Assembly (NCBI GenBank): GCA_035605695.1
Contig: DATNGZ010000016.1
Location: forward strand, 1-64,000
Length of the DNA stretch: 64,000 nt
Direction of reading: 5' to 3'
Source: VRUE01 sp035605695
Lineage (GTDB): Bacteria > Actinomycetota > Thermoleophilia > Solirubrobacterales > 70-9
Made by a program: the position numbers and the translations under genes. Below, piece after piece: positions 1 through 8,629 of the stretch (positions are counted from its first letter, which is position 1; each line of letters starts with the position of its first letter). The notes under the pieces were generated by a model, which worked only from the letters and a program-made list of their open reading frames with translations, ran no database searches and had not been told where the DNA came from.

Positions 1-512
<512 letters not shown>

Positions 513-586
513 CGGATATTTAGTTACTTACGCGTTGCGGCCTTGTGCGGTTTTCAAGCTCCACCGGGGGGCGGTCTCGCAAATTT

Positions 587-702
587 TCCGGTGGTGCATA
601 GCGAAAGGGAAACACCTCTTCCCATTCCGAACAGAGCAGTTAAGCCTTTCAGCGCCGATGGTACTTGGGGGGCAACCCCCTGGGAGAGTAGGTCGCCGCC
701 GG
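587..702 (+). rRNA. rrf: 5S ribosomal RNA
   Basis: A ~116-nt 5S rRNA in the usual place after 23S. The terminal helix is visible as ccggtgg (588-594) pairing with ccgccgg (696-702), including one G-U pair. The internal 'cccattccgaacagagcagttaag' and 'tgggagagtaggtcgccgcc' blocks are typical 5S signatures. A run of seven T residues follows directly at 703-709, so the terminal helix and U-tract may help end rrn transcription. Confidence 0.95.
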
Positions 703-707
703 TTTTT

Positions 708-1901
708 TTATTCCTTCGAGCCCGACTTAACCGGTCGGGCTCGTTGCGCTTTAGGCACGATTTGCAGGAGAAAGCGGCTCAGGCGCCGGTCGTAAAGGAG
801 CGGATCGACGTTCCAGCTCTGTGTGTGGCCGGCCGCGGGAGCCGGGTAATACGTGACCCAACGAGGCAGCTCCGCAGCGAAGTCTTCGCTGGTTGCGATG
901 GGTATCACTTGATCGTCTTCACCGTGGAAGAGGAGGATCGGCAAGCGGAAATCACCGGGGTGCTGCAGTGCGTCGAGGCTGTCCCAGTCAATATCGGTGC
1001 GAGCGTCGATAGCCCACTCAACGGGCAGGGCTGCGAATGAGGGGAAGCCCATTCGCGTCGCGTTGTATTCGAGGATCGCTTTCCAATTGAGGGCAGGTGC
1101 GTCGAGGATCAGGCCGTCGATTCGGTTCGCCAGTGGCGAGCGCTCCATGAACTGGGTGACCAGCGCACCGCCCATCGAGTAGCCGTCGAGGACGAGGCGC
1201 TGCGCGCCGCGACGAAGGGCATATCGGACGTCCGCCTCGAGGTCGCGCCACTCGGTCTCTCCCTGGTGGTGGAGGCCGTCGGGACTGCCTGGCGCGCCGA
1301 GGTCGTCGCGGTAAGAGATCAGCAAAGAGTTGAAGCCGGCGCGGTGCAGGGTGGGCGCGATGCGCAGGCCGATCTGTCGATCGCCGTTGATTCCGTGCAC
1401 GACGATTGCCCACGCGTTGGTTGTGCCGGCGCCGCGGCGGGATGCTGCTGGGATCTCCCAGGCCGGCATCGTCCCGAGTTCGCTGGGAATGGCCACGGCG
1501 CGGTAAGGAAGGGCCCGGGCTTCCTTCGGGTCGCCGAAGTAGACGTTGCTGTCGATTCCGGCGTCGATGCCGGGGGCGAGAAAGCCGTGGATGTCGCTGA
1601 GGCGGCGGCTCACCCGGTCGGCGTTCTCGCTCAGTACAGGTCCCACCACCGCGTGCCCGCCCTCCCAGGCCAGGCCGTAGACACCAGGACGTTCGGTCGT
1701 ATCGGATCGTTGAAACTCGATTCGGCCGGGGGAGACCGCCTCGATCTCGACCGATTCGGACCACGGAGAGTGGTCGGGAACGAGCACGAACGAGGCGAAA
1801 TGCCAGGAGGCCAGGGCACCCACCGCGAGAGCGACGAGGAGGGCCAGTCCGGCAGCGGCAATGGCACGAAGGCGCCGCCGCCACCAGGGCCGCTCATCCA
1901 C
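708..1901 (-). CDS. Membrane-anchored alpha/beta hydrolase
   Basis: A 397-residue protein of unknown substrate. Residues ~11-35 form one hydrophobic segment (signal anchor), so the catalytic domain should be outside the membrane. The hydrolase core has an oxyanion-loop HG (169-170), a nucleophile elbow GYSMGG with Ser242, an acidic pair at 329-330 after LLFHGE, and a catalytic His in AGHTQ (His359). The start is GTG at 1901. The reading frame stays open upstream, and a small ORF just upstream has a better promoter, so a frameshifted longer gene is possible. Its last residues are encoded by the hairpin behind the 5S gene. The fold is certain; the function (esterase, lipase or peptidase) is not. 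Confidence 0.82.
   Translation of the reverse strand: MDERPWWRRRLRAIAAAGLALLVALAVGALASWHFASFVLVPDHSPWSESVEIEAVSPGRIEFQRSDTTERPGVYGLAWEGGHAVVGPVLSENADRVSRRLSDIHGFLAPGIDAGIDSNVYFGDPKEARALPYRAVAIPSELGTMPAWEIPAASRRGAGTTNAWAIVVHGINGDRQIGLRIAPTLHRAGFNSLLISYRDDLGAPGSPDGLHHQGETEWRDLEADVRYALRRGAQRLVLDGYSMGGALVTQFMERSPLANRIDGLILDAPALNWKAILEYNATRMGFPSFAALPVEWAIDARTDIDWDSLDALQHPGDFRLPILLFHGEDDQVIPIATSEDFAAELPRWVTYYPAPAAGHTQSWNVDPLLYDRRLSRFLLQIVPKAQRARPVKSGSKE
717..743 (+). terminator. Hairpin downstream of the rRNA operon, probable terminator
   Basis: A perfect 10-bp stem (717-726 with 734-743, arms cgagcccgac / gtcgggctcg) closes a 7-nt loop shortly after the T-run that follows 5S. The sequence after it (ttgcgcttt) is only weakly T-rich. 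The hairpin also lies inside the last codons of the minus-strand hydrolase gene, so its role as a terminator for rrn is inferred. Confidence 0.45.
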
Positions 1902-1903
1902 CC

Positions 1904-2101
1904 TTAGTGGCGGGTTGCGAAGTTGCGATCGACTACCCGCCGCTCCTGACGGCGCGGCGGGTGCGGGCGCCGGCGAGACTGGCAGCTCAGAGCCGGCCTC
2001 CCAGCCGGCTCGAGCCCGTACTCGCCGAGCGTCGCGAAGTCGATCAATAGGTCAGCTGCGTCGGCCAGACGCTTTGTGAGTGTTTGCTTAGAATCGAACA
2101 T
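1904..2101 (-). CDS. Small ORF, possible frameshifted N-terminus of the downstream hydrolase
   Basis: 65 codons. The first ~32 residues (starting MFDSKQTLTKRLADAADLL) look like real protein, while the remainder is Arg/Pro-rich and resembles out-of-frame translation. A -10-like TAGCTT (2110-2115) sits 8 nt before its ATG, the layout seen at many starts in this window. About 100 nt in, shifting one frame would give an open reading frame that runs without a stop into the 708-1901 hydrolase. It is either a genuine short peptide or a gene split by a one-base indel; sequence alone cannot decide. No family recognised. Confidence 0.4.
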   Translation of the reverse strand: MFDSKQTLTKRLADAADLLIDFATLGEYGLEPAGRPALSCQSRRRPHPPRRQERRVVDRNFATRH

Positions 2102-2112
2102 AGGTTCGTAAG

Positions 2113-3117
2113 CTAAGGACGCCCTCGGACGGCTTCATTTTTCTGCAAGTTGTCTTGCGATTCGTGCCTGGCAACGGCTTTTTTAGGCTTTTCCGGGGCG
2201 GCGAAAGCGAGTACGAGGGCCGCTGTCTGGGCCGGCTTCTCGACGTTGGGCGAGTGGCCGGCGCCGGCGATCAACTTCGTCTGCGCCGTCGGGTCCGCCT
2301 CGCGATAGGCGGCGAGGGCTTCTACCGGGTCGTTTGCGATCTGCTCCTCGGCGCCCATGATCGCCAGCAGGGGCTTGCCGATCGTCGCGGCCCGCTCGGG
2401 CAGCGACTTTTCGCCCGTGTAGTCGTCAAAGGCGTCGTGGGAGCCGGTGTAGGCGCTGTAGGTCATCCGCTTGACGTCCTCGACGAAGGCGTCGGGAACG
2501 GGGAAACCCGGAGCGAAGGCGACCTTGAGGCCGTCGCGGATCGAGAAATCGGGCTTGATTCGCCAGAGCGCCTGGCCAATCACGGGCTTAAACGGCAGTT
2601 CGCCGACGAGGCCGACGTCGCCGTAGGAGGTGTCCGGAATGCTGTCGATGGTGACCAGCCGGTTGACAAGCTGCGGCGACTGCTCCGCCAGAGCGATCGC
2701 GACCGGACCGCCCAGTGAGTGTCCGACGACCTCGGCATCGCGCACCCCGAGCTTGCCGAGGGCTTCGGCGACCACGTTCGCCTGATCGGGGACCGAGTAG
2801 CCCGAGCGGGGCTTTTCGGAGCCGCCGTGGCCGAGCAGGTCGACCGCGATCACCCGGTGCTGGCGCGCGAGCAGGGGAATCATCCCGTCCCAGTAGTTGA
2901 TCGCGCAGGTGAAGCAGTGGATCAGAACAATCGGCGGCGCGGTCCTCGGCCCCTGTTCGACCACCTCGAGGTCGCCACCCGAGAGGTCGAGAATCTTCCC
3001 TCCGGCTTCGGTCACGCCCGCCGCCTTGGTTTCGTGATCGACGCTGAGCGCGTTGAGTCCGAGCAGCACAATTAGCACCACCACGACGCCGATCAGGATC
3101 TTCCAGCCTCTCCGCAT
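2113..3117 (-). CDS. Membrane-anchored alpha/beta hydrolase
   Basis: 334 residues with an N-terminal signal anchor (~6-24) followed by a compact hydrolase domain of the haloperoxidase/epoxide-hydrolase type. Visible motifs are the oxyanion HC (67-68), GHSLGG (132-137, nucleophile Ser134) and the catalytic His in GAGHS (His288). The position normally holding the catalytic acid reads GAEEQIAND, so the acid is not clear. The C-terminus is a lysine/glutamate-rich tail. Transcription is divergent from murA. A TAGGGT (3128-3133) ends 10 nt before the ATG and probably acts as its -10. The substrate is unknown. Confidence 0.85.
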   Translation of the reverse strand: MRRGWKILIGVVVVLIVLLGLNALSVDHETKAAGVTEAGGKILDLSGGDLEVVEQGPRTAPPIVLIHCFTCAINYWDGMIPLLARQHRVIAVDLLGHGGSEKPRSGYSVPDQANVVAEALGKLGVRDAEVVGHSLGGPVAIALAEQSPQLVNRLVTIDSIPDTSYGDVGLVGELPFKPVIGQALWRIKPDFSIRDGLKVAFAPGFPVPDAFVEDVKRMTYSAYTGSHDAFDDYTGEKSLPERAATIGKPLLAIMGAEEQIANDPVEALAAYREADPTAQTKLIAGAGHSPNVEKPAQTAALVLAFAAPEKPKKAVARHESQDNLQKNEAVRGRP

Positions 3118-3143
3118 GCCGGTCGTTACCCTAGCCGGAACCG

Positions 3144-4442
3144 ATGGAGAAATTCGTGATCAAAGGCGGCGTCCCGCTCTCAGGCGAGGTGACCGTCGCC
3201 GGCAACAAGAACGCGGCGCTGCCGATCCTCGCCGCCTGCCTCCTGACCGAGGAGGAGTTGCTGCTGCACCGGGTGCCGCGGATTCGCGATACCGAGGCCC
3301 AGCTCGCCTTGCTGGAGCGGCTCGGCGTGGAGGTTGCCTGGGTCGCCGACAACAGCGTCCGCCTCTGCGCCGCCGCCGTCTCCGATGTCTCCGTCGACGA
3401 GGAGCTCTCGAAACAGATCCGCGCCTCGTTCCTGCTCGCTGGGCCGCTGCTTGCCCGCTTCGGCGAGGCGCGGATGCCGCCGCCGGGCGGAGACTTCATC
3501 GGCCGCCGCCGTCTCGACGCCCACCTCGACGCCTTCAAAGACCTCGGCGCCAGCATCGACGGCGACCGCTGGATTGAGCTCAGCGCGCCCGCCGAGGGCC
3601 TCTGTCCCTGCGCGATCTTCATGGACGAGCCCTCGGTGATGGGGACCGAGAACGCGCTGATGGCGGCGGCCCTGACGCCGGGGCCGACGACGATCTCCAA
3701 CGCCGCCAGCGAGCCGCACGTCCAGGACCTCGCCCGGCTGCTCTGCGCGATGGGCGCCCAGGTCGACGGCATCGGCTCCAACGTGATGACGGTGCATGGG
3801 CGCGACAAGCTCGCCGGCGCCGAGCACACGATCTCGGCCGATCACATCGAGGTCGGAAGCTTTATGGCGCTTGCCGCCGCGACCGGCGGTGAGCTGCGTA
3901 TCCGCGATGTTGAGCCGATGGACCTGCTGATGGTGCGCCGCCAGTTCCGGCGCCTCGGTCTGCAATCAGAGATCGAGGGTCGCGACATGCTGGTGCCGCC
4001 GGGGCAGCACTTGCGCGTTCAGTCCGACCTCGGCGACGCGATCCCGAAGATCGAGGACGGGCCCTGGCCCGCCTTCCCGGCCGATCTCACCTCGATCGCG
4101 CTGGCGCTAGCGACGCAGGCCGACGGCGAGATCCTGATCTTCGAGAAGATGTTCGAGAACCGCCTTTTCTTTGTCGACAAGCTTGTCGCGATGGGCGCTC
4201 GGATCACGCTGTGCGATCCCCATAGGGCGATCGTCAGCGGTCCGAGCCGACTTCACGGTGAACGCGTCGAGAGTCCCGACATCCGCGCCGGGATGGCGAT
4301 GCTCATCGCCGCTCTGGCGGCGGAGGGCACCTCGGAGATCGGCAACATCCGCCAGATCGACCGTGGCTACGAGCAGATCGACGAGCGGCTGCGCGGACTT
4401 GGCGCCCAGATTGAACGGGTCTCGTCAGAGGTCCCTGCGTAG
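3144..4442 (+). CDS. murA: UDP-N-acetylglucosamine 1-carboxyvinyltransferase
   Basis: First committed step of peptidoglycan synthesis: transfers enolpyruvate from PEP to UDP-GlcNAc in the cytoplasm. The 432 residues match the family length and two-domain EPSP-synthase fold. Lys22 and Asn23 (GNKNAALP) are the usual substrate-contact pair. In the mobile loop the normal catalytic Cys is replaced by Asp117 (GGDFIG; codon 3492-3494), as in mycobacteria and chlamydiae, which predicts intrinsic fosfomycin resistance. It lies just upstream of the histidine genes with a 36-nt gap and is divergent from the hydrolase at 2113. This could have been confused with AroA, but the loop and UDP-sugar contacts favour MurA. 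Confidence 0.95.
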   Translation: MEKFVIKGGVPLSGEVTVAGNKNAALPILAACLLTEEELLLHRVPRIRDTEAQLALLERLGVEVAWVADNSVRLCAAAVSDVSVDEELSKQIRASFLLAGPLLARFGEARMPPPGGDFIGRRRLDAHLDAFKDLGASIDGDRWIELSAPAEGLCPCAIFMDEPSVMGTENALMAAALTPGPTTISNAASEPHVQDLARLLCAMGAQVDGIGSNVMTVHGRDKLAGAEHTISADHIEVGSFMALAAATGGELRIRDVEPMDLLMVRRQFRRLGLQSEIEGRDMLVPPGQHLRVQSDLGDAIPKIEDGPWPAFPADLTSIALALATQADGEILIFEKMFENRLFFVDKLVAMGARITLCDPHRAIVSGPSRLHGERVESPDIRAGMAMLIAALAAEGTSEIGNIRQIDRGYEQIDERLRGLGAQIERVSSEVPA

Positions 4443-4478
4443 CAGGGCTTTCGCGCCCGCTCTCGTAAGGTCCGGCGG

Positions 4479-5474
4479 ATGATCCATCCGATTCCACCTG
4501 GAACGCGCGACGTGCTCCCCGACGAGATGCGGGAGCTGCGCCGCCTGCACCTGGCGATGATCGAGGTTTTTGAGAGCCACGGCTACGGCGAGGTCTCGAC
4601 GCCGGCGATCGAGTACGACGAGGTGCTCGCCCGCGGCGACGGTCGCACGGCCGCGAGCGCCTACCGCTTCTTCGACGAGGGCGGCGATCTGCTCGCCCTG
4701 CGCTCGGACATGACGATCCCGATCGCCCGCCTCGTCGCCAGTCGTTACGCAGGCGCCGAGCCACCGCTGCGGCTCTGCTATCTGGCCAACGCCTTCCGGG
4801 CGGTGCGCCCGCAGCGCGGCCAGATGCGCGAGTTTGCCCAGGCCGGGGTGGAGCTGATCGGCGCCCCGGCGCCGGAGGGGACGGCGGAGGTCGTCGACGT
4901 GCTCGAGGCAACCCTCGACGCGGCCGGGCTCGACCGTGCCGTGATCGGCCTCGGCGACGCCGACCTCTACCGCCAGCTGCTGAGTGAGTTCGGGGTCGAG
5001 GGCGAGGCGCGCGATGCGATCCTCGGCCGCCTCGCCGCCCACGACCTCGTCGGGCTGGGGGTCGAGCTCTCCGAGCTCGATGGGATCGGCGACGAGCAGG
5101 TCGCGACCTGCGTCGCTCTCTCGCAACTGCGTGGCGGCAAAGAGGTGCTGGACGAGGCCCGCTCAATGGGCGGCGCCGCGGTCGAGCGCGCCACCGCGCG
5201 CCTCGGTGAGACCTTTGAGGCACTGGAGGCGCGCGGGGTTGCCGATCGGGTCCAGATCGACCTCGGCCTGCTGCGCGACCTCGGCTACTACAGCGGCGCC
5301 ATCCTAGAGGTCTACGACCCGGCGCTGGGCCACGTGCTCGGCGGTGGCGGTCGCTACGACGAGCTGCTCAAGCGCTTCGGCGTTGACCTTCCCGCAGCGG
5401 GTTTCGCCCTCTACCTGGAGCGCGTCCACGTCGCCCAGATGGAGGAGGAGCCACGGGCGGGGGGTGGGTCGTGA
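4479..5474 (+). CDS. hisZ: ATP phosphoribosyltransferase regulatory subunit HisZ
   Basis: A histidyl-tRNA-synthetase paralogue without the anticodon-binding domain. It pairs with short HisG to form the first enzyme of histidine synthesis and relays feedback inhibition. The 331 residues contain class II motifs: the N-terminal PPGTRDVLPDE, motif 2 around ALRSDMTIPIARL, and the HisA-like GGGGRYDELLKRFG near residue 290. A true HisS would be ~420 residues. It starts at ATG 4479, 7 nt after a -10-like TAAGGT (4466-4471), and its stop overlaps the hisG start by 4 nt. That coupling and partner strongly favour HisZ over HisS. Confidence 0.9.
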   Translation: MIHPIPPGTRDVLPDEMRELRRLHLAMIEVFESHGYGEVSTPAIEYDEVLARGDGRTAASAYRFFDEGGDLLALRSDMTIPIARLVASRYAGAEPPLRLCYLANAFRAVRPQRGQMREFAQAGVELIGAPAPEGTAEVVDVLEATLDAAGLDRAVIGLGDADLYRQLLSEFGVEGEARDAILGRLAAHDLVGLGVELSELDGIGDEQVATCVALSQLRGGKEVLDEARSMGGAAVERATARLGETFEALEARGVADRVQIDLGLLRDLGYYSGAILEVYDPALGHVLGGGGRYDELLKRFGVDLPAAGFALYLERVHVAQMEEEPRAGGGS

Positions 5475-6151
5475 GCGTAGAGGTCGCCGGAACGGGCCGA
5501 GCTAGGGGCGAGGGGCCGCTGCGGATCGCCGTGCCGCGCGGCGCCCTGCTCGGCGGCACGCTCGACGCGCTCGACGCGATCGGCGTCGACACGAGCGAGG
5601 TGCGCGGCGAGTCGCGCTCGCTGATCTTCGAGACCGAGGGCATCACCCTGGTGACGATGCGCCCCTCCGACGTGCCCACCTATGTAGAGGCCGGCGCCGC
5701 CGACGTCGGCATCACCGGCAAGGACGTCTTGCTCGAGCAGCACGACCGGGTTGTCTACGAGCTGCTCGACCTGGGCTTCGGCCGCTGCCGCATGGTCCTC
5801 GCCGGACGCAAGGGTGACGAGAGCCTGGGGGAGTCCCAGCGCCGCCTCGGGATGATGAGGATCGCGACCAAGTATCCGCGCACGGCCGAACGCCACTTCG
5901 AGCAGACCGGCCGCCAAGTCGAAGTGATCGAGGTCAAGGGTTCGGTTGAGCTGGCGCCGCTGATCGGCCTCGCCGATGGCATCGTCGACCTCGTCGCGAC
6001 CGGCCGCACCCTGGAGGAGAACGACCTCGAGGTGCGCGAGGAGATCCTCGAGTGCACCGCACGCTTCGTCGCCAACCGGGTTGCCCACAAGCTGCGCGCC
6101 CGCGAGGTCGACGGGCTGACGGCAAAACTGCGCAAGGGCCTGGGCCGGTGA
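5471..6151 (+). CDS. hisG: ATP phosphoribosyltransferase, short form
   Basis: Condenses ATP with PRPP in the first step of histidine synthesis. At 226 residues it is the short HisG type, lacking the C-terminal regulatory ACT-like domain, so it needs HisZ, which is encoded directly upstream. The core starts at LRIAVPRGALLGGTLD, and the PRPP-binding segment is recognisable as DGIVDLVATGRTLEEN. The first ~17 residues are a non-conserved leader. The GTG start is inside a GTGA overlap with the hisZ stop, and its own stop overlaps hisD in the same way. This indicates translational coupling through the operon. Confidence 0.94.
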   Translation: MSVEVAGTGRARGEGPLRIAVPRGALLGGTLDALDAIGVDTSEVRGESRSLIFETEGITLVTMRPSDVPTYVEAGAADVGITGKDVLLEQHDRVVYELLDLGFGRCRMVLAGRKGDESLGESQRRLGMMRIATKYPRTAERHFEQTGRQVEVIEVKGSVELAPLIGLADGIVDLVATGRTLEENDLEVREEILECTARFVANRVAHKLRAREVDGLTAKLRKGLGR

Positions 6152-7419
6152 AACGGCGCGCATTCCTCTGGGAGAGCGCGACTGAGACAGCCGCAGCGGT
6201 CCGCGCCTGGGTCGGCGCCTCGGAGGCGCCCGTCGATGTGAGCCCGATCGAGCGGGAGGTTCGTGAGGGCGGAGACGGCGCGGTGCTCTGCATGACGGCC
6301 CGCTTCGATGCGACCGAGCAAGCGCCGACCTCGCTCCGGGTCGAGGCGGGCACGGCCGCCGAGGCCCTGGCCGCCCTCGACCCCGAGTTGCGCGAGTCGC
6401 TGGAGCTGGCTGCCGTCAATGTGCGCGCGGTCGCCGAGGCGCAGATCGCGGCCGAGGCGCATCGCGTCGAGCTGCCGCAGGGCCAGACGGTCACCCTTCG
6501 CGAAGTCCCAGTCTCTGCGGCCGGGCTCTACGCGCCCGGGGGTCGGGCCGCGTACCCATCGAGCGTCTTGATGTGCGGGATTCCGGCCCAGGTTGCCGGG
6601 GTCGAGCGAGTTGCACTGGCTTCCCCACCCGGCCCCGACGGCAGGGTTAATCCGCTGGTCCTCGCCGCGGCCGAGCTCTGTGGGATCGAGGAGATCTACG
6701 CGATGGGCGGGGCGCAGGCGATCTTCGCGCTCGCCTATGGCACCGAGACGATCGAATCGGTCGACGTGATCGCCGGTCCCGGCAACGCCTGGGTGCGCGA
6801 GGCAAAGCGAGCGGTCTCGGGCCAGGTCGGGATTGACTCCCTCGCCGGTCCCTCCGAGCTGATGCTGGTGGCGGGCGACGGCACCGATCCGGGGTGGGCG
6901 GCGCTCGATCTCTGCGCCCAGGCCGAGCACGGTGGCGAGGGGCCTTTGGTCGTGGCCGCGGTTGAGGAGGTCGTGCTGGAGGCCGTTGCCGCGGCGACGG
7001 AGCGCCTTGCGGCCGAACGGCCGGGAATCGGCGACGCGCCGCTGGCCTTGGTCCAGGTCCCCGACCTCAGCGACGCGATCGATCTCGCCAACGCTTTTGC
7101 CCCGGAGCACCTGGAGCTGTTCGAGGAGGACGCGGCGCTGCTCGCCGACCGCGTCACCACAGCCGGCTGCGTCTTCGCCGGCCGCCTCAGTGCGACTGCC
7201 TTTGGCGACTACGCGGCAGGCTCAAACCACGTCTTGCCAACCGGCGGTGCCGGTCGCTTCTCAGGGCCGCTCGGACCCAACGTCTTTCGCCGCAAGATCG
7301 CCACCGTGGAGGTTTCGGCGGGCGCGGCAACGAAGCTTGCCCCACACGTCGATGCGCTCGCTCGGGCGGAGGGATTCCCCGTCCACGGCGAGTCCGCGAT
7401 GATTAGGAGCGAATCATGA
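6148..7419 (+). CDS. hisD: Histidinol dehydrogenase
   Basis: Zinc enzyme for the last two oxidations of histidine synthesis (histidinol to histidine, NAD-dependent). 423 residues from the GTG at 6148, the usual length. The frame is open upstream but that stretch is hisG. Recognisable blocks include GLYAPGGRAAYPSS, DVIAGPGNAWVREAKR, the zinc-ligand segment CAQAEHGG, the catalytic APEHLE, and GDYAAGSNHVLPTGG. Four-nucleotide overlaps with hisG before and hisB after place it in the operon. Confidence 0.96.
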   Translation: MKRRAFLWESATETAAAVRAWVGASEAPVDVSPIEREVREGGDGAVLCMTARFDATEQAPTSLRVEAGTAAEALAALDPELRESLELAAVNVRAVAEAQIAAEAHRVELPQGQTVTLREVPVSAAGLYAPGGRAAYPSSVLMCGIPAQVAGVERVALASPPGPDGRVNPLVLAAAELCGIEEIYAMGGAQAIFALAYGTETIESVDVIAGPGNAWVREAKRAVSGQVGIDSLAGPSELMLVAGDGTDPGWAALDLCAQAEHGGEGPLVVAAVEEVVLEAVAAATERLAAERPGIGDAPLALVQVPDLSDAIDLANAFAPEHLELFEEDAALLADRVTTAGCVFAGRLSATAFGDYAAGSNHVLPTGGAGRFSGPLGPNVFRRKIATVEVSAGAATKLAPHVDALARAEGFPVHGESAMIRSES

Positions 7420-8006
7420 GCCGCATAGCCAGCAGAGAGCGCAGCACCGCCGAGACCCAGATCCGGCTCTCACTCGACCTCGACGGGGGAGAGTCGAGCG
7501 CGGCGACGGGCGTCGGCTTCCTCGACCACATGCTTGATCTGCTCGCCCGCCACGGCAAGCTCGGGCTGAAAGTAGAGGCCAACGGTGATCTCGAGACCGG
7601 CGCTCATCACACCGTGGAGGACGTCGGCATCGTGCTCGGCCAGGCGCTCGATGAGGCGCTCGGCGACCGGGCCGGGATCAGGCGCTACGGCTCCGCCGTG
7701 GTGCCGATGGACGAGTCGCTGGCCGAGTGCGCGATCGATATCTCCGGCCGGCCGCTCTGCGTCTTCGACGCCGACCTGCCGACGACCTCGATCGCCGGCT
7801 TCGACACCGAGCTCGCCGAGGAGTTCTTCCGCGCCGTCGCCAACAGCGCCAAGCTGACCCTGCACGTTTCGGTTCGTTACGGCACAAACGCCCACCACAT
7901 GATCGAGGGCTGCTTCAAGGCCTTTGCCCGCGCCCTGCGCGTCGCGATCTCAGTCGATCCCGAAGAAACGGGTGTGCCGTCGACGAAGGGGACGCTGAGC
8001 GAATGA
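7416..8006 (+). CDS. hisB: Imidazoleglycerol-phosphate dehydratase
   Basis: Manganese-dependent dehydration of imidazoleglycerol phosphate to imidazole acetol phosphate. The 196-residue monofunctional form has no HisB-type phosphatase domain. The metal-binding His clusters are FLDHML, the GAHHTVEDV repeat and GTNAHHMIE, in the expected order. The ATG overlaps the hisD stop and the 3' end overlaps hisH (ATGA). No histidinol-phosphatase gene is seen in this window. Confidence 0.96.
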   Translation: MSRIASRERSTAETQIRLSLDLDGGESSAATGVGFLDHMLDLLARHGKLGLKVEANGDLETGAHHTVEDVGIVLGQALDEALGDRAGIRRYGSAVVPMDESLAECAIDISGRPLCVFDADLPTTSIAGFDTELAEEFFRAVANSAKLTLHVSVRYGTNAHHMIEGCFKAFARALRVAISVDPEETGVPSTKGTLSE

Positions 8007-8629
8007 CCACCCGGATCTGCATCCTCGACTACGGCATGGGCAACCTGCGCTCGGTCGAGAAGGCGCTCGAGCACGTCGGCGCGACGGCGATGATCAGCAG
8101 CGACGCGGCGACGATCCGCTCTGCCGACGGTTTGATCCTGCCCGGGGTCGGAGCCTTCCCTAAGGCAATGGAAGGCGTGCGCCGGCTGGGGCTCGATGAG
8201 CTGATCCTCGAGCGCCGCGAGGCCGGCGTGCCGATCCTCGGCATCTGCCTCGGCCTGCAGCTGCTCTTCGACTCGACCACCGAGCTGGGCGGCGGCGAAG
8301 GCCTCGGCCTGTTGGGCGGCGAGGTCGACGTCCTCGACGCGCCCGGCCTGAAGATTCCCCACATCGGCTGGGCGTCGGTGCGCTGGGAGAAGCAGTCGCG
8401 GTTGGCGGAGGGGATCGATTCCGAGACGCCCTTCTACCTGGTCCACTCCTTTGCGCCGCGGCCGCAGTCAGACGACCTGCTCGGCACCACCGCCTACGGC
8501 GGCCGCTTTGCCTGCGCCGCCGAGCGCGACAACGTCTTCGGCGTCCAGTTCCACCCGGAGAAGTCGAGCGCCGCCGGCCTGCGCCTGCTCTCCAACTTCG
8601 CCGGAATCTGCGCAGCTGTCCCGGCGTGA
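8003..8629 (+). CDS. hisH: Imidazole glycerol phosphate synthase, glutaminase subunit
   Basis: Class I amidotransferase that supplies ammonia to HisF. 208 residues from ATG 8003; this start is chosen by the ATGA overlap with hisB, and the N-terminus RICILDYGMGNLRSVEKAL is conserved. The catalytic Cys is in GICLGLQLL, and the His-Glu pair is in GVQFHPEKS near the C-terminus. Its partner HisF is encoded two genes downstream, beyond hisA and a repeat-bearing gap. Confidence 0.95.
   Translation: MTTRICILDYGMGNLRSVEKALEHVGATAMISSDAATIRSADGLILPGVGAFPKAMEGVRRLGLDELILERREAGVPILGICLGLQLLFDSTTELGGGEGLGLLGGEVDVLDAPGLKIPHIGWASVRWEKQSRLAEGIDSETPFYLVHSFAPRPQSDDLLGTTAYGGRFACAAERDNVFGVQFHPEKSSAAGLRLLSNFAGICAAVPA

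Noticed and set aside
513..586. tRNA gene in the 23S-5S spacer
   Set aside because: The 74-nt spacer lacks any cloverleaf or T-loop consensus (gttcga...).
543..1040. Plus-strand ORF spanning 5S rRNA and the hydrolase 3' end
   Set aside because: It begins before the 5S gene and crosses it; no recognisable protein sequence.
4303..5223. 306-codon minus-strand ORF opposite murA/hisZ
   Set aside because: Arg/Pro-rich low-quality translation typical of the antisense strand of a G+C-rich gene; hisZ on the other strand is certain.
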